Assembly (NCBI GenBank): GCA_013400155.1
Contig: VXBM01001320.1
Span: 1 to 64,000, forward strand
Direction: 5' to 3'
From: Helopsaltes ochotensis
Taxonomy: Eukaryota; Chordata; Aves; Passeriformes; Locustellidae
Length of the DNA: 64,000 bases
Below the pieces are notes generated by a model, which did no database searches, had not been told where the DNA came from, and saw nothing but the letters and a program-made list of their open reading frames with translations. How positions within the stretch are numbered: the first letter of the stretch is position 1; every line of letters begins with the position of its first letter. Positions 59,756 to 64,000 of the stretch are shown here, piece by piece. The position numbers were made by a program, and so were the translations under genes.

Positions 59756-60304
59756 TTAAAAGGGATACTGCTTGATCCTGACTGGTTGATTCCCTTCCTT
59801 AAACTTAATTTGTATTGGGATTGCATTTCTTGCCCTTCCTGGTACACTGGAGGCCCATACCCCTGGAAACACTTGATTCAGTATTTCCTCACTGATTTCC
59901 CCTTTAGCCTCGGTAGCTGTCAGTATTAAACTCAATACTTCTATATATTTTTGATCATTCACCTCCAGAGTAACCTCTCCATTTTTAAATGAAATGGTTG
60001 CCTCTAATTTCTCCAATACATCTCTCCCTAGGAGTGATTCTGGGGAGTTAGGCTTGTATAGAAATTTATGGATGCCCCACCGTTTTCCATATTTGTATTT
60101 CAGTGGCTTGCAAAAATATGCTATTTCAGATTGGCCAGTTGCTCCTCTCACCTTAACAAAATCATTCCCCACCTGCACCAAAGCTTTATTCAAAACAGAA
60201 AATGTGGCCCCCATGTCCACCATATGCTTCACCTCTTTTTCCTCCTTCCCCAGTTTCATTTTTATAACCAGAGGATCTCCTGGGGTGAGGTCCCCCGGTC
60301 CCCC
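59756..60304 (-). pseudogene. Retroviral protease
   Basis: The active-site motif reads VDMGATFS (ORF residues 14-21), with Met in place of the Thr of the usual DTGA. The ILTATEAKG-type C-terminal region is present. It follows the gag stop in the same frame. The frame is lost near 59757, before RT. Confidence 0.88.
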
Positions 60305-60525
60305 TCAGTCATCTTTTGTGTGAGCAACCACCACCTCCCTCCCCCGGTTTCCTTTCCTATTTCCCCTTTGTTCGGGACACTCATTTTTCCAAATGTGTCC
60401 AAATTTTCAGCAAATTGTACATTGATCTTTGCCCAGCTGGGGTGGTCGTTGCCTAGGTGGTCCTTGTCCCCACCTCCCTTTCTCTTCGTCTTTTACTACT
60501 GCCACTAGCTTTCTCATCCCTTTTT
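60305..60525 (-). pseudogene. End of gag: nucleocapsid knuckle and gag stop
   Basis: A CCHC-type knuckle (CTIC, then KFGH, then NEC) is read at about 60376-60421, with an in-frame TGA at 60409-60407 inside it. The gag terminator is a TGA at 60307-60305, in the same frame as protease, followed by GGGGGACCGG. Confidence 0.75.
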
Positions 60526-63500
60526 TTTAAAAAAACAGGGTAAGGAACGCTTCTGTTTCTACAGTTTTGCAAATAGAAAAGCTTATTATTTTGGAAATGT
60601 ATGTATTTTAGTGTATGAATACACAATATCAGATTTTATGCTACAGTACAGAGCTATTCTGAAATTGACTGATAATAATATTAGTATTAAACTGTTTATA
60701 TATGCTTGTAATGTAAAAGATCAGAGAAACAGCTTCTGCGGCTATACAAGAGTATCCAGTTATGAGACTTTAAAGCTCTAGATCAAGTATTAATCACTCT
60801 AGTGTTTTAAATATAGTCAATATAGCAAAAATCATAGTGTAACAGGCCATGCTCTCTACCATACATCAAGTTGTGCTTGGGCAACGCATTAGCAAGGCTG
60901 ACTACTTTATCAGGCTACTGTTTTGGAACTAATTCATATAAGTGTTTTTCACCCAGCGCTAACTATACATTTATTCTTATGTGTTCTGTTCATAAAATAC
61001 CTTTTTGCTTCCAGACAATTTGAGGAAAATCTTGTTTGTATGTGTTTGGATTACCTCCGATTGAAATAAAGTTTTCACAGGGTTTTGCAATGCTCCATAG
61101 TTATAAATGTTCAGAACAGTTGAATGAAGTCTGAAAACATTGTTCTAGCAGAGAAATATTTTTCTGTTTGAGTACTAGGTTTTTTAGTTGGTCCACAGTA
61201 ATACAAAATTATAAAAATAGCAAACAATTTTGATGTGTTTTTATCCTGATATCACACAACACTACAGAAAATATTATTTATACAATATTATGGTCAGCAG
61301 AGAGAGATTAAGGAATTCATAAAAGGTAGTTAAAAATCCTGGGAGAAGAAGTAGAAATACAGGGGCTGTGTATATTATTTGTGCCTTTGTGATATGCTCT
61401 GGCTACTAGATTTTCCTCTTTCCTGAAAAGATATAAATGAACAGCATGCATCTGGAACATATCTGCATATTTTGCCATTAAATAGCACTAATTTGATCAT
61501 ACACCTACGTTTTCTCTCTGTTATGCAATTCGTAACAAATTTACGAAAGAAGTGGAGAACCATAACACATATTCAGGAAAAAAATTTACAATACGCAGTT
61601 ATTCTTCTAAAAAGAGTGAAGAGAAATACATGGAGCAAAGAGAACACAAACTTCTAAGGTCATGACTGAAACCACCACCCATGATATGCTGCAGAGAGAT
61701 CTATTTATTTACTTCAGAAAGATGAAAGACTGAGTCACTCCTGAGTAGGGTAGCGTAGGGAGATATCCTACCTCATTTTGCACTCATCTGATGCCAGACA
61801 TATGTTACAAGGTCATTCCCTCTCAAAGCTCTCTCAAGCAGGAGATAGAAAACTTGAACAGAGAGACCTCTGGGAAAGCTGAAGTATTTGTGTTCGGATG
61901 ACATCACTATTAGCTCAGGAATGAAAAGGGCAGCATTCATGTAGCTAACTGTTTACCTGCAGAATCTTGAAAGAGAATCACTTCTGTTACTCCAGGACTC
62001 CCCAACAGGATTACATATTCTATTTCTGTATACAAACCAGCCTCTGTACATAGTCTATTGTCCCACCTCACTTCCCATCCTTTTCCCTATAAAGCACCTA
62101 ATAAATGAAAAAGGAACTGTGAAAGGAAAAAACAAAACCAAATACACACACCCACTGGCTGTATTTACATATGCTCTGGAACACTAGATCAAACTCCATT
62201 AGTCACACTCAGTGATTATCTTTCCCCATGAGATAGGGTCTCAGATAAGTGCTTCCAGGATTAAAATCTTAAGAGTGGACTTTACTAAATCCACTTAGCT
62301 TTTAAGTTCACTTACACCAAAGGTGAATAGTTTTTTTAATAGAAACCCAAACTATCTGGATAAGGCAACTCTACCTTTGATCTCATAACACAGTAACAAT
62401 TAGCAAAAAATTTATAATACTGGATTGAAATCATGACACTTTCAGACAATATGGTAGTTTTCCAATTGATGGGTTTGCTGAAATAAGTTGCCAATTACAG
62501 GATACATATCTTAAGCTGAAGCTATATATGACAATGATTTTATGTTTATCCCATCTCTGTATGTCACTGATTAAATGACGAAAGCCAGAGAGAGCCTGTG
62601 AATCTGCAGCCTGTGAATCCCACCCATACCATACCGTCTGAGCAAATAAATTGTGAAACCATAACCAGCTGCACAATAAGAAGAAACACTCAGAGCTTTC
62701 TGTCTTATTGGAATTGCAGAACAGAGCTATAACTGTTCAAAAGTAAACAGTGATCAGATCTTCCACATATTAGAGTGATAGCATTACCTCAAGCAATTTT
62801 TAACAGACTGCTATCAGCAGAATTCCTTGGGGTGGCAGGCAACCATCCCTTTATTCATTTTCACTACCCCCTTTATAGACCCAACTCCTACTCCATCTGT
62901 CAATTCCAAAAGCCAGAGAAGATGAAGTAGTCTCTGATGTCATTTGAATAATTCCCATGACTGGAGGCAGTGACAGGATTAAGGAATTAAATCTTCCAGC
63001 AATTACAAAGAAATTTGAAATTGTTCTGTCAGAAGTATGAAAAGGGAAGATACTTTTATTTCCAAGGACTTAAAATAAACAAATTATTTGCTCCAATGAG
63101 TTTAAAGGATCAGGCCTACCTGGAGTATAACTTTGACAATTAGTGATTAATCAAAGTCAAGGAAGTTTTTAAAAACTATCCAAAACTACATTGAACAGAG
63201 GGGGATTTTTTGCTACTCAGATAGAAATTAAACAGAATTATTTGCTATAACATAAAATTCTTAAATTATTGGTTTTCAGGGTCAGTAACAAGCTGCCTGA
63301 CACATGCATGATTTAGGAATTATTTTGGAAAAAAACCCAAACATTGATGCTTAGATTATCTGCTTTGCTTAAAAGACAAAAAGGGCAGAATGGATCTAGA
63401 AACTCATGGTATTTTGGGAAAAAAAAACCAACCCCACTACTTCTTTAGATGCAAGAATCAGAGCTAACCTCTCTGGGTGAAATAGGTTCAAAACCACATA

Positions 63501-63810
63501 AATTAGCTGCCTTTATCTTAGCCTCGTTCTTTCCTTTGGGTGGGTGGAATTTAAGGATGGCATTACCAATACTGTGACTAAGTGCCACCAGAAGGATGGT
63601 AATCTCATTTTTTATGGCAGATCTACTACTCAAGTGACTTTTTAGGGTACTTTATTCAATCAAGAACTCAGAAAAAAAATGAACACATTAAAACACCCCT
63701 TGAGCTTCCTAGTCAGTAATTGAATAAAATCAGAATAGTGGAACATATGACAGATGTCAGAGTTGCTGAGAAATCTGCAGCCAGAGAGGAAGACAGCTTA
63801 GGGTAGAACC
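60526..63810. other. Intergenic, nothing recognised
   Basis: AT-rich sequence without gene or repeat signatures that I could identify. Confidence 0.45.
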
Positions 63811-63811
63811 A

Positions 63812-64000
63812 AACTATAGTATAGTTCCTCTTGGAAGGGACAATAATTTAGTCCAACTGCCTGACCATTCCCAAGCTGACTAAAAGATAAAGTCCTTTAT
63901 TGATGGCACCATCCAAAACCCTCTAAAACAGTGACAGACTTAGGGAATTGACCACTTCTTTAAGGAGTCATTTCCAGTGACCACCCTCTCTGTAAACAAA
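63812..64000 (-). mobile_element. Old CR1 3' end, running off the window
   Basis: TAGTTCCTCTTGGAAGGGAC, then TTTAGTCCAACTGCCTGACC and later GGGAATTGACCACTTCTTTA are reverse-complement CR1 3' blocks at lower identity than the other copies. Confidence 0.75.

Larger units (their letters stand above)
53971..60525 (-). mobile_element. 5'-truncated class I (gammaretrovirus-like) provirus
   Basis: Minus-strand order: end of gag with a zinc knuckle, stop, protease, reverse transcriptase, RNase H, integrase, env, purine tract and 3' LTR. There is no 5' LTR, primer-binding site or matrix/capsid region. Homology ends near 60525. Frames change several times, the gag knuckle contains a stop, and active-site residues of protease and RT are altered. 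The copy is inactive. Confidence 0.92.

Overview
The window is nuclear DNA from a bird. It is AT-rich and intron-rich, carries many CR1 LINE fragments and avian-type LTR retroviruses, and holds two adjacent vertebrate genes in the order found on human 9p22 (HAUS6 then PLIN2). In birds this block belongs to the Z chromosome (established knowledge; chromosome and species cannot be read from the window).

Region 1 (1-21,300): a partial solo LTR lies at the left edge. HAUS6 then occupies 1,408-21,094 on the minus strand. I could place 16 coding exons whose splice phases all close, giving an 894-codon frame. Its last intron (about 4 kb) is mostly CR1 and other inserted DNA. Its promoter is a CpG-rich stretch near 20.9-21.3 kb with ZNF143-like and TCGCGAGA-like motifs, followed by a poly-A tract of about 135 bp.

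Region 2 (21,300-29,700): mostly non-coding, with one unassigned candidate terminal exon (22,620-22,754, minus), two LTR-like elements and a G-run cluster.

Region 3 (29,720-36,300): PLIN2 on the minus strand, seven coding exons and 438 codons, nearly identical in length to mammalian perilipin-2. Its CpG-island promoter is interrupted by a 235-base assembly gap.

Region 4 (36,300-64,000): a gene desert of CR1 fragments, a 1.53-kb LTR-bounded element with an alpharetrovirus-like env-related reading frame (40,371-41,904, flanked by ATACAT on both sides), and a 5'-truncated class I (gammaretrovirus-like) provirus (about 53,971-60,525, minus) with remnants of gag, pro, pol, env and a 3' LTR. The provirus is broken by stops, frameshifts and active-site changes. 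Its U3 contains a 43-bp, 42/43-matched inverted repeat with an 11-nt loop.

The two host genes are unrelated in function: HAUS6 is an augmin subunit needed for microtubule branching in mitosis, and PLIN2 coats cytosolic lipid droplets. Nothing here forms an operon-like system. The items most worth a second look are the U3 hairpin, the env-related LTR element, the unassigned exon at 22.6 kb and the closely spaced alternative donors in HAUS6.
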